Source of the DNA: Uliginosibacterium gangwonense DSM 18521
Lineage (GTDB): Bacteria; Pseudomonadota; Gammaproteobacteria; Burkholderiales; Rhodocyclaceae
DNA length: 64,000 nt
Direction: 5' to 3'
Assembly: GCF_000373965.1 (NCBI RefSeq)
Contig: NZ_KB892837.1
Coordinates: 62,904 to 126,903, forward strand
The notes beneath the pieces were generated by a model. That model worked only from the letters and a program-made list of their open reading frames with translations. It was not told the origin of the DNA and searched no databases. Positions 8,410-17,458 of the stretch are shown here, in pieces. The translations under genes were made by a program, and so were the position numbers. Position 1 is the stretch's first letter. Each line of letters starts with the position of its first letter.

Positions 8410-10131
8410 CTATTTCTGTTCCAGATTGATAGCGTCGTACATGAATGCACCACCCAAAACCCTCAAGACTATCTCATTCTTGCCTTTGTGCAACACCCCC
8501 TCGGGAATTGTGATGGACTCGTTATGATATTGTCCATTCAGCACACTCCCCCTGTAAATGCTTTTATCATTTGAATACGCGATATCGGCAATCTTTTGGC
8601 CATTGACCATTACCGCCAGTTTGGGTGATGCCGGCTTCTGTGTACCGGAACTGCTCGTCGAAGCAAACGCCAGATTGAGAATTCGTGTGCCCACAATCTG
8701 CTCTTCTGTATAAAATATTTTCCAATCTCCTGGTTGGGTTTGCGCATAATACCAATCGCCATCTGTTTGTTGCCCAACGTTGAACACCAAGTCCGCAGGC
8801 ACTTGGTCGGCCCAGTCAACATTCCGTGGCTTCTCTGCAAATTTGAACCCGGCTGCAGTTTTGTCCGCAACTCCAATGTGCCATACATACTTTTTGGCGG
8901 CAGGAAGATCAAATTCCCCTAAATGAAATCCATTCTGGTCTATCTTGACCTCGTTTTGCAGAAGAATTCCCTGGTCGTAACCTGTTGCGGAATACACGGT
9001 CAGCCAGTAGCTCCCCGGACGCACTGCACTGAGCTTAAACGCGCCATTGGTATCACTGACTGTTGCATAGAGGAATCCCAAGGTTTGCATCTCGGGGTCC
9101 CCTGCCTGGGGGGAGAGCACGACATTGAATGCTTCGCCTTGACGGTTGCCAAGTTTGCCATCAACAGTAAATCGCTGTAGCGGGTAATTGGCATCTTGAA
9201 CCCAGGTAAAAGGCCAACGTTTTTTGATGTATTCAGCATGTTTTCTGGCGTCCGAAATCACGCTGTTTGGCGCCCCCTTGTTCAAATAGACCAGCCACGG
9301 GCCGTAGAGTTTCTGCCATCCCGGTGGGGCCATCATGTCCGGGGTACCCATATGCGCGCCAGTCATATAATTGAGAACAATGGCGTCCTGGTGCACCATC
9401 AGGTCCTGTTTGAGCGGGCCACCCGAATAGTAGTCGTGATTGACCGGGATGAACCACGCGCCATAACCATTGCCATATGCCCCCCAGAATTCATTTTTAC
9501 GTTGATAATCAACCAGATTGTATTTTGAATAGGCATAGCCATCGGCCAACCGCCAAGTCTCATCCTGGATAAAAGGCATTTTTTCCAGCTCCCCATATAG
9601 TGGGGGCTTGCTGCTGCCTTGAAGCGTATACAAGTGATCGAGTATTGCTGGGTTGAAACGATAAATCGTGCGCAGCTCGCTCACCAGTAGTGGTTCACTG
9701 TGCGAATTTTTGGCCAGAACATAGGAATACAGCCCTGGTTCACCCTTTTCCATGATCAGGTGGTACTCAAGATCAAGCTTCCCTTGGCGCTCTATCCAGG
9801 CAACATGAGCGCGTTCGGGCTGCTGCTCTATTACTTTCAAACTTTCAGGCTGAAAGCGGGTTACCCCTCTGGAGTTGTAATCCAGATGGAAGCTCCGTAA
9901 GCGGCTGGGGTCGCGTCCTGCGCCTGATAGTCGATCAACCAGGTTGACTTCATCTGTCCCCACAACCTTGGCGCTGGCATCGGCGGCAAAATCAAAGTGA
10001 GCCAGCCCATTGTCAAGTTTTACCGCCATACCCGAAACCGATAAGATGACATCGCCCTTGTCAGCCCATGTAGCGGATGCGGCGCATATTGCGGCCAAGC
10101 CGATCAGCAATTGTTTGGAAATTTTCTTCAT
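8410..10131 (-). CDS. Secreted rhamnogalacturonan lyase, polysaccharide lyase family 4
   Basis: 573-residue enzyme resembling RhiE of Dickeya and fungal PL4 lyases, which cleave the rhamnose-galacturonate backbone of rhamnogalacturonan I by beta-elimination. Residues 1-23 form a signal peptide (MKK, hydrophobic LLIGLAAICAASA, cleavage after TWA). The catalytic sandwich domain covers about 25-330 (WGAYGNGYGAWFIP, NYMTGAHMGTPDMMAPPGW, YGPWLVYLN). A fibronectin-like domain (about 335-410, PGSYWLTVYSATGY) and a carbohydrate-binding-like C-terminal domain (about 420-573) follow. No clear ribosome site precedes the ATG. Convergent to garD; its products could supply galacturonate. Family placement is firm; the exact substrate is inferred. 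Confidence 0.85.
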   Translation of the reverse strand: MKKISKQLLIGLAAICAASATWADKGDVILSVSGMAVKLDNGLAHFDFAADASAKVVGTDEVNLVDRLSGAGRDPSRLRSFHLDYNSRGVTRFQPESLKVIEQQPERAHVAWIERQGKLDLEYHLIMEKGEPGLYSYVLAKNSHSEPLLVSELRTIYRFNPAILDHLYTLQGSSKPPLYGELEKMPFIQDETWRLADGYAYSKYNLVDYQRKNEFWGAYGNGYGAWFIPVNHDYYSGGPLKQDLMVHQDAIVLNYMTGAHMGTPDMMAPPGWQKLYGPWLVYLNKGAPNSVISDARKHAEYIKKRWPFTWVQDANYPLQRFTVDGKLGNRQGEAFNVVLSPQAGDPEMQTLGFLYATVSDTNGAFKLSAVRPGSYWLTVYSATGYDQGILLQNEVKIDQNGFHLGEFDLPAAKKYVWHIGVADKTAAGFKFAEKPRNVDWADQVPADLVFNVGQQTDGDWYYAQTQPGDWKIFYTEEQIVGTRILNLAFASTSSSGTQKPASPKLAVMVNGQKIADIAYSNDKSIYRGSVLNGQYHNESITIPEGVLHKGKNEIVLRVLGGAFMYDAINLEQK

Positions 10132-10440
10132 AACAGTATAAATATACGCGCAAAAGAGGCTTTGCTACGCGAGCAGTTCAAAGTGGAGATTGCTCTCTTT
10201 TTCTGCCACAAGAGTTGGCTGGCTGTCGGCAGAAAGTAAAGTGATACCGCTGGGCGAGCTTGGGCATCTCCGGCCTCCGACCCCGCCTGTGCTCAAACTT
10301 GCCACCGCGTATGCAAGATCCTTTCATCGGCACAAAGAAACGCAGGTTCTTGATCGCGTACAATCTATATAGAGTCTTTCGCCTCCTATGCAGATGTATC
10401 ATGTCTACTATTTGCAACCAACCTGTAGGAGTATGCTGCA
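10132..10440. other. Intergenic region between divergent lyase and hyp operon
   Basis: 309 bases with no convincing gene. It must hold the promoters of the - strand lyase and the + strand hypA operon. A short palindrome GTATA-AA-TATAC lies at 10136-10147 next to the lyase start. Upstream of hypA, tacaat and tatata hexamers occur near 10359-10370, but no matching -35 box at correct spacing is visible. The hypA ribosome site TAGGAG is at 10426-10431. Confidence 0.5.
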
Positions 10441-10785
10441 GTGCACGAAGTGTCGCTTGTGGAGAGCGTGCTGGACCTGATTGAGGACAGCGCACGGCGC
10501 GAAGGGTTCAGCAAGGTCAAGAAGGTGGTGCTGGAAATCGGGCAATTGGCCAATGTAGAGCCTGAGGCCATGGTTTTCTGTTTTGACGTTGTCACGCGTG
10601 GCAGCCTTGCTGAAGGCGCGCAGTTGGAAATGTTCCCCAGCCCAGGCTTGGCTTGGTGCACAACCTGCCACAACAGCGTTGAGATTGCCAGCAGAGACAT
10701 GCATTGCCCACTCTGCGGCGGTTACGCGTTGCAGGTGACAGGCGGGACCGATATGCGGGTCAAGGCCATTGTGGTCGAAGATTAG
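10441..10785 (+). CDS. hypA: Hydrogenase nickel incorporation protein HypA
   Basis: 114-residue nickel chaperone that passes Ni to the large subunit of [NiFe] hydrogenase with HypB. The start is GTG 10441, chosen because it yields the invariant N-terminal MHE nickel-binding motif and follows TAGGAG. The zinc site has two CxxC pairs (CTTC about residues 73-76, CPLC about 90-93). It is the first gene of the hypABFCDE operon. HypA-like proteins can also serve urease, but the full hyp set here argues for hydrogenase. Confidence 0.95.
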   Translation: MHEVSLVESVLDLIEDSARREGFSKVKKVVLEIGQLANVEPEAMVFCFDVVTRGSLAEGAQLEMFPSPGLAWCTTCHNSVEIASRDMHCPLCGGYALQVTGGTDMRVKAIVVED

Positions 10786-10807
10786 AGCAATGTAATAGAG
10801 GATTCTT

Positions 10808-11626
10808 ATGTGCATAACATGCGGCTGCGGGGGCGATGGAGCCACCTTTGATGCAGGTAGTCATGACCACAGTCACGATCATCACAGCCATGCTCCCGGT
10901 GTATCGGCGAGCCGCATTGTGGAGATCGAGCAAGATTTGCTAAGCAAAAACAATGCCTTTGCAGAAAACAATCGGCAAAGGTTGGCTGCCCGGGGATGTT
11001 TTGCGCTTAATCTTGTTTCCAGCCCTGGCTCTGGCAAAACGACGCTTCTGGTGGAAACCATCAAACGCTTGCAAGGTCGTCTGGCTGTTTCCGTGATTGA
11101 AGGCGATCAGCAGACCAGCCAGGATGCCGAACGTATTCGGGCAACGGGGGCTCCGGCGCTACAAATCAACACGGGCAAAGGTTGCCACCTGGATGCGCAC
11201 ATGGTTGCGCATGCCATGGAAAGAATCCCCGTGCCGGAAGGCGGCGTACTGATGATCGAAAACGTCGGCAACCTCGTGTGTCCGGCAGCTTTTGATCTGG
11301 GTGAAGCCTGCAAGGTTGTGGTGCTGTCGGTCACCGAAGGCGAAGACAAACCCATCAAATATCCTGATATGTTTGCAGCGGCTTCGTTGATGATCCTCAA
11401 CAAATGCGACCTCCTGCCCTACCTGGATTTCGATGTGGAGGCAGCAATTGCCTTTGCCCGGCGTATCAATCCTGGGCTTCAGGTAATCCAACTCTCGGCA
11501 CGTAGTGGTGATGGCATGCAGGAATGGCTTGACTGGATTGAGAAGGGGGTGGTGTCCGCTCAAGCTACACGCCCTGCCTCTGGCTACGTCCGCGTTTCAG
11601 GCACCAGCGCACGCTTTCATCGCTAA
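10808..11626 (+). CDS. hypB: Hydrogenase nickel incorporation GTPase HypB
   Basis: 272-residue GTPase driving nickel insertion. The N-terminus carries the high-affinity metal site MCITCGCG (cysteines 2, 5 and 7) followed by a histidine-rich stretch (about residues 18-28) typical of nickel-storing HypB. The G domain follows: Walker [11 protein letters not shown], the switch region with [23 protein letters not shown], and the NKCDLLPY guanine motif. ATG 10808 lies 22 bases after hypA. Confidence 0.96.
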   Translation: MCITCGCGGDGATFDAGSHDHSHDHHSHAPGVSASRIVEIEQDLLSKNNAFAENNRQRLAARGCFALNLVSSPGSGKTTLLVETIKRLQGRLAVSVIEGDQQTSQDAERIRATGAPALQINTGKGCHLDAHMVAHAMERIPVPEGGVLMIENVGNLVCPAAFDLGEACKVVVLSVTEGEDKPIKYPDMFAAASLMILNKCDLLPYLDFDVEAAIAFARRINPGLQVIQLSARSGDGMQEWLDWIEKGVVSAQATRPASGYVRVSGTSARFHR

Positions 11627-11638
11627 AAGCAGGCCTAC

Positions 11639-13948
11639 ATGACTCAGCCACACCTTGCAGCGCAACGCATTCGCGTCACCGGCTTGGTACAAGGCGTAGG
11701 TTTTAGACCATTTGTATGGCGTGTGGCGAATGAGAATGCGCTCTCCGGCTGGGTACGTAACGACGCCTTGGGGGTGGAGATCCATCTAGAAGGAATACAG
11801 GGTGGGCTTGAGCATTTCCGGCACGCACTGCTCAGCCAGACGCCCCCGTTGGCCCGCATTGATGATTTGCACATCGCCTCCACGGCGGTCACAGGATGTA
11901 CCGACTTCATTATTGACAGTAGTTGCCAAGGCGAAGTCCACACCATGATCGGAGCAGATACCGCCATCTGCCCGGCTTGCCTGGCGGAGATGTGCGACCC
12001 AACCGACCGACGGTGGCGGCATGCGTTCATCACCTGCACGCATTGTGGCCCACGCTATACGCTGACGCGTCACCTGCCCTACGACCGTGCTCAGACCAGC
12101 ATGGCGAGCTTTCCGCAATGCCCAACTTGTCTGAATGAATACACGAACCCGGCTCACCGTCGTTTTCACTCGGAAACCAACTGCTGCCCGGTTTGTGGCC
12201 CCCAGTTGCAACTCAGAAATGCACAAGGCGACTTGATTCAGGAGGATCCCATCGCAGCAGCACTGGGTTTGATCCAGACTGGCGGAATCGTTGCCATCAA
12301 GGGCCTGGGAGGCTTTCATCTGACCTGCGATGCGCGTAACGCTCAAGCTGTAGCCACATTACGCCAGCGCAAGGCGCGTGATGAAAAGCCTTTTGCCTTG
12401 ATGGCAGTGAACGCCTCCTCGGTCGAAGATTTCGTTCACACCGCCCCTGCAAGTCTTGCGGTGCTGAATGCGCGGGAACGCCCGATTGTGCTTCTGCCCG
12501 CCAAGGCGGGGCATGCAACTGCACTTGCCGGCATCGCCCCAGGGCTGGATTCCCTAGGTATCATGCTACCTTATACGCCAGTGCAATGGCTGCTCTTTCA
12601 TGAAGCAGCGGGACGCCCGAGTGGTTTGGCATGGACTGAGGCGTGGCAACATCTGCTACTGGTCATGACCAGTGCCAACCCTGGCGGAGAGCCGCTCACC
12701 ATTGCCAATGATGAAGCTTTTGAACGCTTGGGCGCCATTGCAGATGCATTTCTCGTACATGACCGGGACATCCTGATCCGCTGTGACGACAGCGTCGTCC
12801 GCCCTATTGGCAGCACACCGCAATTTGTCCGGCGCGCCCGGGGCTACACGCCGAGCCCGATCCAGTTGCCTGAAAACGGGCCTTCCGTACTAGCCTTGGG
12901 CGGCTGGCTCAAGAATACAATTTGCATCACCAGAGACAATCAGGCGTGGGTGTCGCAGCATATTGGTGATCTGGATAACGCAGCCAGTTGCAGCTTTCTA
13001 GAAGAAACCGTTGTGCATCTGCAAAATCTGCTGGATGTAGAACCGCAGGCAATTGCACACGATCTGCACCCCGATTTTTACTCCACGCGTTTGGCTCAGC
13101 AACTTGCCAGGCAATTCGAAATCCCTTGTTTTGGCATACAACATCATCATGCCCACATTGCGGCCATTGCTGCAGAGCATGGGCACACAGGGCCACTGTT
13201 AGGATTGGCGTTGGATGGAGTCGGCCTGGGTGACGATGGCAATGCCTGGGGTGGCGAACTCCTGGCACTGCAAGGCCACACATTTCAACGCCTGGGGCAC
13301 TTGGCCTCTAGCCCTCTGCCAGGTGGAGATCGCGCAGCCCGCGAGCCTTGGCGCATGGCAGCAGCAGCGTTATGGCAAATCGGACGAGGGGATGAAATTG
13401 CCAAACGATTTGCAGCCCTCCCCGCTTCCACACACTTGGGCGAAATGCTAAAGCGTGGCCTCAACTGCCCTCCCACCACCAGCCTTGGCCGCTTGTTTGA
13501 CGCTGCGGCGGGGCTTCTCGGCATACGGACAATCGCCGCCTATGAAGGGCAAGCAGCAATGGAGTTGGAAACACTGGCTGCCCGCCATGACATGTGCGAA
13601 GCTTGGCCGGGTTGGACAATCAATAATGAGGTGTTGGATTTCTCTCGTATGCTGGAGCAACTTGCCGATTGGCGGGGCGATACAGCAGAGGCTGCTGCAC
13701 GTTTCCATGCTACGCTTGTTGCAGGCATCAAAGCATGGGTTTTGCATGCAACATATCAGAGGCAAGAAAATACCATTGCACTGGGAGGCGGGTGCTTTCT
13801 CAATGCAATTTTGAGCCGAGACCTGACCACCGAACTCAGCGCTACGGGTTTGAAGGTACTTTCAGCCCAAGCAATTCCCCCAAATGATGGGGGCTTGAGC
13901 CTTGGCCAAGCTTGGATCGCCCTGCGCGCTCTGCACGCCAGGAACTAG
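11639..13948 (+). CDS. hypF: Carbamoyltransferase HypF (hydrogenase maturation)
   Basis: 769-residue enzyme that uses carbamoyl phosphate and ATP to place a thiocarboxamide on the HypE C-terminal cysteine, the first step of CN ligand synthesis. Domains in order: acylphosphatase (residues 1-95, VQGVGFRPFVWR), two zinc-finger CxxC clusters (about 110-185), a YrdC-like ATP-binding domain (about 205-390, KARDEKPFALMA), and a Kae1-like C-terminal domain with the HHHAHIAAI metal motif and LALDGVGLGDDGNAWGGE. Length is normal. ATG 11639 lies 12 bases after hypB. Confidence 0.96.
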   Translation: MTQPHLAAQRIRVTGLVQGVGFRPFVWRVANENALSGWVRNDALGVEIHLEGIQGGLEHFRHALLSQTPPLARIDDLHIASTAVTGCTDFIIDSSCQGEVHTMIGADTAICPACLAEMCDPTDRRWRHAFITCTHCGPRYTLTRHLPYDRAQTSMASFPQCPTCLNEYTNPAHRRFHSETNCCPVCGPQLQLRNAQGDLIQEDPIAAALGLIQTGGIVAIKGLGGFHLTCDARNAQAVATLRQRKARDEKPFALMAVNASSVEDFVHTAPASLAVLNARERPIVLLPAKAGHATALAGIAPGLDSLGIMLPYTPVQWLLFHEAAGRPSGLAWTEAWQHLLLVMTSANPGGEPLTIANDEAFERLGAIADAFLVHDRDILIRCDDSVVRPIGSTPQFVRRARGYTPSPIQLPENGPSVLALGGWLKNTICITRDNQAWVSQHIGDLDNAASCSFLEETVVHLQNLLDVEPQAIAHDLHPDFYSTRLAQQLARQFEIPCFGIQHHHAHIAAIAAEHGHTGPLLGLALDGVGLGDDGNAWGGELLALQGHTFQRLGHLASSPLPGGDRAAREPWRMAAAALWQIGRGDEIAKRFAALPASTHLGEMLKRGLNCPPTTSLGRLFDAAAGLLGIRTIAAYEGQAAMELETLAARHDMCEAWPGWTINNEVLDFSRMLEQLADWRGDTAEAAARFHATLVAGIKAWVLHATYQRQENTIALGGGCFLNAILSRDLTTELSATGLKVLSAQAIPPNDGGLSLGQAWIALRALHARN

Positions 13949-13996
13949 TAATTGATCACCGAATGGACAGAAGCATTTAAAGCGGAGGTAGCAACA

Positions 13997-14242
13997 ATGT
14001 GTTTAGCAATTCCGGCCCGCGTGGTCGAAATACGTGAAGGCGACCACGCTATCGTCGAACTGGGTGGCGTTCGCAAGGATGCGTCCCTGGCTTTGGTCGA
14101 TGGCGTTTCTGTTGGTGACTATGTCATACTGCACGTAGGCTATGCGCTGCAAAAGCTTGATGCCAAAGAAGCAGAGATTACGTTGGAACTCTTCCGCGAA
14201 ATCGCCAGGCAACAAGGGGACGATCTGGAGAAAGTGCTGTGA
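13997..14242 (+). CDS. hypC: Hydrogenase assembly chaperone HypC/HupF
   Basis: 81-residue chaperone that binds HypD and the hydrogenase large subunit precursor and carries the Fe(CN)2CO unit. The essential N-terminal cysteine requires the start at ATG 13997 (MCLAIPARV), which has GCGGAGG upstream at 13982-13988. An in-frame start at 13952 would bury this cysteine and is rejected. Its stop overlaps the GTG start of hypD. Confidence 0.95.
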   Translation: MCLAIPARVVEIREGDHAIVELGGVRKDASLALVDGVSVGDYVILHVGYALQKLDAKEAEITLELFREIARQQGDDLEKVL

Positions 14243-15354
14243 AGTTTGTTGATGAATTCCGTGATGGTGAATTAGCACGCGGTTTGGCTTCGGCCATTGC
14301 CAGCGATGTGGATTCGGGCAAAGAATACCGTTTGATGGAGTTTTGCGGGGGCCATACACACGCCATCTCGCGCTATGGGCTGACAGACCTGCTCCCCACA
14401 AACGTCCGCATGATTCACGGGCCGGGATGTCCGGTCTGCGTGCTACCGATTGGGCGTATTGACCAAGCTATATCGCTTGCCTTGGAAAAGGGCGTCATCC
14501 TGTGTAGCTATGGCGACACCTTGCGGGTTCCAGCATCCAACGCACTCTCACTGCTCAAGGCAAAATCGCGTGGTGCAGATATCCGTATGGTTTATTCCAC
14601 CCTGGATGCCCTGCAGGTTGCACGTGACAATCCCACGCGGGAAGTCGTATTTCTTGCCATTGGTTTTGAAACTACGACTCCGCCTACAGCAGTCGCCATC
14701 AAAACGGCCCAAGCACAAGGGTTGAATAATTTCAGCATCCTTTGCAACCACGTGCTCACTCCAGCGGCCATGCATGCGATTCTGGCAGCACCCAACGGCG
14801 TCGCGCTGGATGGTTTTGTCGGCCCTGCGCATGTCTCCACCGTCATCGGCTCAGCTCCCTATGAGCCTTTCCCTGCGCAATACAAGAAACCCGTCGTCAT
14901 TGCTGGCTTTGAACCACTGGATGTCATGCAGGCCATCCATATGCTGGTTTTGCAGATCAATGAGGGGCGTGCCGAGGTTGAGAACGAATTTACCCGTGCC
15001 GTAACGCGCGAAGGCAACACCAAAGCGCAAGCCTTGGTCAATGATATCTTTGAACTCCGTGACGCGTTTGATTGGCGTGGGCTTGGCAGTGTGCCACTTA
15101 GCGCATTGCGCCTGCGCCCCGCCTACCAGCAGTTTGATGCAGAAACAAAGTTCAATCAGCCCTACCATGCAGTAGCGGACAACAAAGCTTGCGAGTGCGG
15201 CACGATATTGCGTGGCGAAAAACACCCACGTGATTGCAAGATTTTTGGCACCGCCTGCACCCCAGATAACCCCGTGGGCTCCTGCATGGTCTCCTCTGAA
15301 GGCGCCTGTGCGGCACACTACACTTATGGCCGGTTCCGCGTTGTAGCCGGATAA
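14239..15354 (+). CDS. hypD: Hydrogenase formation protein HypD
   Basis: 371-residue iron-sulfur protein that with HypC is the scaffold for Fe(CN)2CO assembly. Conserved features visible: MEFCGGHTHAISRYG, HGPGCPVCVLP with the redox cysteines, GFETTTP, and the C-terminal cysteine cluster (ACECG, DCKIFGTAC, GSCMVSSEGAC) holding the [4Fe-4S] centre. The GTG start at 14239 overlaps the hypC stop by 4 bases, which implies translational coupling. Confidence 0.96.
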   Translation: MKFVDEFRDGELARGLASAIASDVDSGKEYRLMEFCGGHTHAISRYGLTDLLPTNVRMIHGPGCPVCVLPIGRIDQAISLALEKGVILCSYGDTLRVPASNALSLLKAKSRGADIRMVYSTLDALQVARDNPTREVVFLAIGFETTTPPTAVAIKTAQAQGLNNFSILCNHVLTPAAMHAILAAPNGVALDGFVGPAHVSTVIGSAPYEPFPAQYKKPVVIAGFEPLDVMQAIHMLVLQINEGRAEVENEFTRAVTREGNTKAQALVNDIFELRDAFDWRGLGSVPLSALRLRPAYQQFDAETKFNQPYHAVADNKACECGTILRGEKHPRDCKIFGTACTPDNPVGSCMVSSEGACAAHYTYGRFRVVAG

Positions 15355-15361
15355 ATGCCCT

Positions 15362-16411
15362 ATGAATACAGTCAAAGCAAACTACGTGCGCCCTATCGAT
15401 TTGCGCAATGGCCGGGTGGACCTGTCTCATGGGGCCGGTGGCCGTGCTATGGCACAGCTCATCAGTGAACTTTTTGCCCGCCATCTCCACAACCCCTATC
15501 TCGCTCAGGGCGACGACGGTGCAGCTTTGCCTGCTGCGGCAGGTCGGTTGGTGCTGGCAACGGATGCCCATGTCGTCTCGCCACTATTTTTCCCGGGAGG
15601 AGATATTGGCTGCCTGTCGGTACATGGTACCCTGAATGATGTAGCCGTCATGGGGGCAACTCCGCTTTACCTGACCGCCAGTTTCATATTGGAGGAAGGC
15701 TTCCCTCTGGCCGACCTGGATCGCATCGTCGCTTCCATGGCAAAGGCTTCACGGGATGCCGGGGTGCCTGTCGTCACCGGTGACACCAAGGTTGTTGAGC
15801 GCGGCAAGGCGGATGGTGTATTCATCAGCACCACGGGTTTAGGCGTCTTGCGCGAAGGGGTCTCTCTTTCCGGTGCCAACGCCCAAGTCGGCGACGCGAT
15901 TTTGGTCTCTGGCCGGATAGGCGATCACGGCATGGCCATCATGTCGGTACGAGAAGGTCTGGCTTTTGATGCGCCCATTGTTTCTGACACTGCAGCACTG
16001 CATGGCATGATTGGTGAGTTGCTTGATGAAGTGCCCAATCTGCATACTTTGAGGGACGCCACACGTGGCGGATTGGCCGCTACGCTGAATGAAATTTGTC
16101 ATCAATCTGGCGTTGGCATGATGCTTGAAGAGAGCCGGATTCCGGTATCCCCTACGGTGGAAGCCGCATGCGAACTGCTTGGGCTGGACCCACTTTTTGT
16201 TGCCAACGAAGGAAAGATCCTCATCATCTGTCCGCAAGAGGATGCAGAGCGGGTGTTGGCGTGCTTGCAAAACCACCCTCTGGGCAGGGAAGCATGCATG
16301 ATCGGCAAGGTTTGCGCCGATCCGCATCATTTTGTGCAGATGCGTACAGGCATGGGGGGCTCACGCATCGTTGACTGGATGTCTGGCGACCAGTTGCCAC
16401 GCATCTGTTAG
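15362..16411 (+). CDS. hypE: Hydrogenase expression/formation protein HypE
   Basis: 349-residue PurM/ThiL-like enzyme that dehydrates the thiocarboxamide on its own C-terminal cysteine to thiocyanate, the CN donor. The N-terminus shows LSHGAGGRAM and GDDGAAL; the ATP-binding region shows VTGDTKVVERGKADG; RDATRGGLAATLNEI is present. The protein ends exactly in the required PRIC motif. It is the last gene of the operon; 27 bases separate it from the convergent LysR gene and no clear terminator stem is seen there. Confidence 0.96.
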   Translation: MNTVKANYVRPIDLRNGRVDLSHGAGGRAMAQLISELFARHLHNPYLAQGDDGAALPAAAGRLVLATDAHVVSPLFFPGGDIGCLSVHGTLNDVAVMGATPLYLTASFILEEGFPLADLDRIVASMAKASRDAGVPVVTGDTKVVERGKADGVFISTTGLGVLREGVSLSGANAQVGDAILVSGRIGDHGMAIMSVREGLAFDAPIVSDTAALHGMIGELLDEVPNLHTLRDATRGGLAATLNEICHQSGVGMMLEESRIPVSPTVEAACELLGLDPLFVANEGKILIICPQEDAERVLACLQNHPLGREACMIGKVCADPHHFVQMRTGMGGSRIVDWMSGDQLPRIC

Positions 16412-16437
16412 GGGCAAATTGCGCTCCAGAAAATTAA

Positions 16438-17379
16438 TTATTTCCCCCCTCGCATTCTTCTGTGTAGGGCAGGTACAGACGCAATGGGCTCTGCCATGCG
16501 CTCTTCAAGCAGTTCCAGAAATACACGCACCTTGGGGGGCATCAGTCGGCGGGTAGCCAGTAGCGCGTAGATCAGCGTTGGTTCGGGATGCAAATGCGGC
16601 AACAAGGGGATAATCCTGCCTGCCGCAATATCTTCACGGCAGTAGTTGCGCGCAAGCAGTCCGACACCCACACCAGCGATCACGCCTTGCAGCCGCATGC
16701 CGACATTGGGAGAACGCAAGCGGGACACAGGCTGGAATTCATGAACGTGCCCTTCTGTATCCCGTAGACGCCAAAATGCCTCACCGGGGCTGGTCAAACA
16801 GGGCATGGCCGCCAGATCGGCCAGATTTTTGGGGTCGCCCGTTTCCTCAAGCAAGCCAGGCGCAGCAAATAGCCCCCTTCCCACGGTATAAACCCGGCGG
16901 GCGACCTGTTCAGAGTCGGGCAAAGCACCCACCTGCAAGCAGAAAACAATATCGTAGTTTTCTACCCTCGGATCAGGCTGGCGAGACGACAGATCGCAGT
17001 CTATTTCCAGACTTGGGTAGCGGGCAAGCATGCGGTTGATCACATCCCCCAGGCGCAGCAAGCCAAACTCGTAAGGCGCGCTGATGCGCAGGATGCCCTG
17101 CGGCGTATCGTCCTGATTGATCGATTGTTGCAAAGTCTCGTGCAGTCGTTCCACCAAGGGGCGCGTCTGTTCAAGCAAATGCACACCCTCCGCACTCAGT
17201 CGCAAATGCCGCGTACTGCGCTCGAGCAGGCGCACACCCATCTGCGACTCAAGGCGCCGAATGGTACGGCTGACCGTTGATTTGGGTAGATCCAGGCGCT
17301 GGGCCACACGGGTCATGTTGCCCGCCTCGGCTACTTCAAGAAAAAGCGCCAGATCATCAAGTTTGATTGTTTCTCTCAT
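16438..17379 (-). CDS. LysR-family transcriptional regulator
   Basis: 313 residues. The N-terminal winged helix-turn-helix (residues 5-65) has the family pattern LALFLEVAEAGNMTRVAQRL, then LPKSTVSRTIRRLE, and RLLERSTRHLRLS. The substrate-binding domain spans about 90-300. It diverges from an MFS transporter gene across 79 bases that contain tandem palindromes, so it most likely controls that gene and itself. The effector is unknown. It is closest in style to the CrgA/AaeR-like branch, by sequence feel only. Confidence 0.88.
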   Translation of the reverse strand: MRETIKLDDLALFLEVAEAGNMTRVAQRLDLPKSTVSRTIRRLESQMGVRLLERSTRHLRLSAEGVHLLEQTRPLVERLHETLQQSINQDDTPQGILRISAPYEFGLLRLGDVINRMLARYPSLEIDCDLSSRQPDPRVENYDIVFCLQVGALPDSEQVARRVYTVGRGLFAAPGLLEETGDPKNLADLAAMPCLTSPGEAFWRLRDTEGHVHEFQPVSRLRSPNVGMRLQGVIAGVGVGLLARNYCREDIAAGRIIPLLPHLHPEPTLIYALLATRRLMPPKVRVFLELLEERMAEPIASVPALHRRMRGGK

Positions 17380-17421
17380 GCAACAAAGTGTTCATCCAGA
17401 CCCCGTTATTGTAGGCAAAAA

Positions 17422-17444
17422 ATCTACGTAAGATAGGTCTATCT
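17422..17444. promoter_or_regulatory. Tandem palindromes in the LysR/MFS intergenic region
   Basis: ATCT-ACGTA-AGAT (17422-17434) overlaps AGATAG-GT-CTATCT (17431-17444), both within the 79-base divergent gap. Interrupted dyads of this kind are usual LysR binding sites. Placement close to the MFS start suggests the regulator acts on transporter expression. Confidence 0.45.
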
Positions 17445-17458
17445 GATTGCTATTTTGA

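Noticed and set aside
10215-10231. Possible sigma-54 promoter (GG-N10-GC) upstream of hypA
   Set aside because: Spacing fits, but the -12 element (CGGCA) is poor and it is over 200 bases from hypA; chance match is likely.
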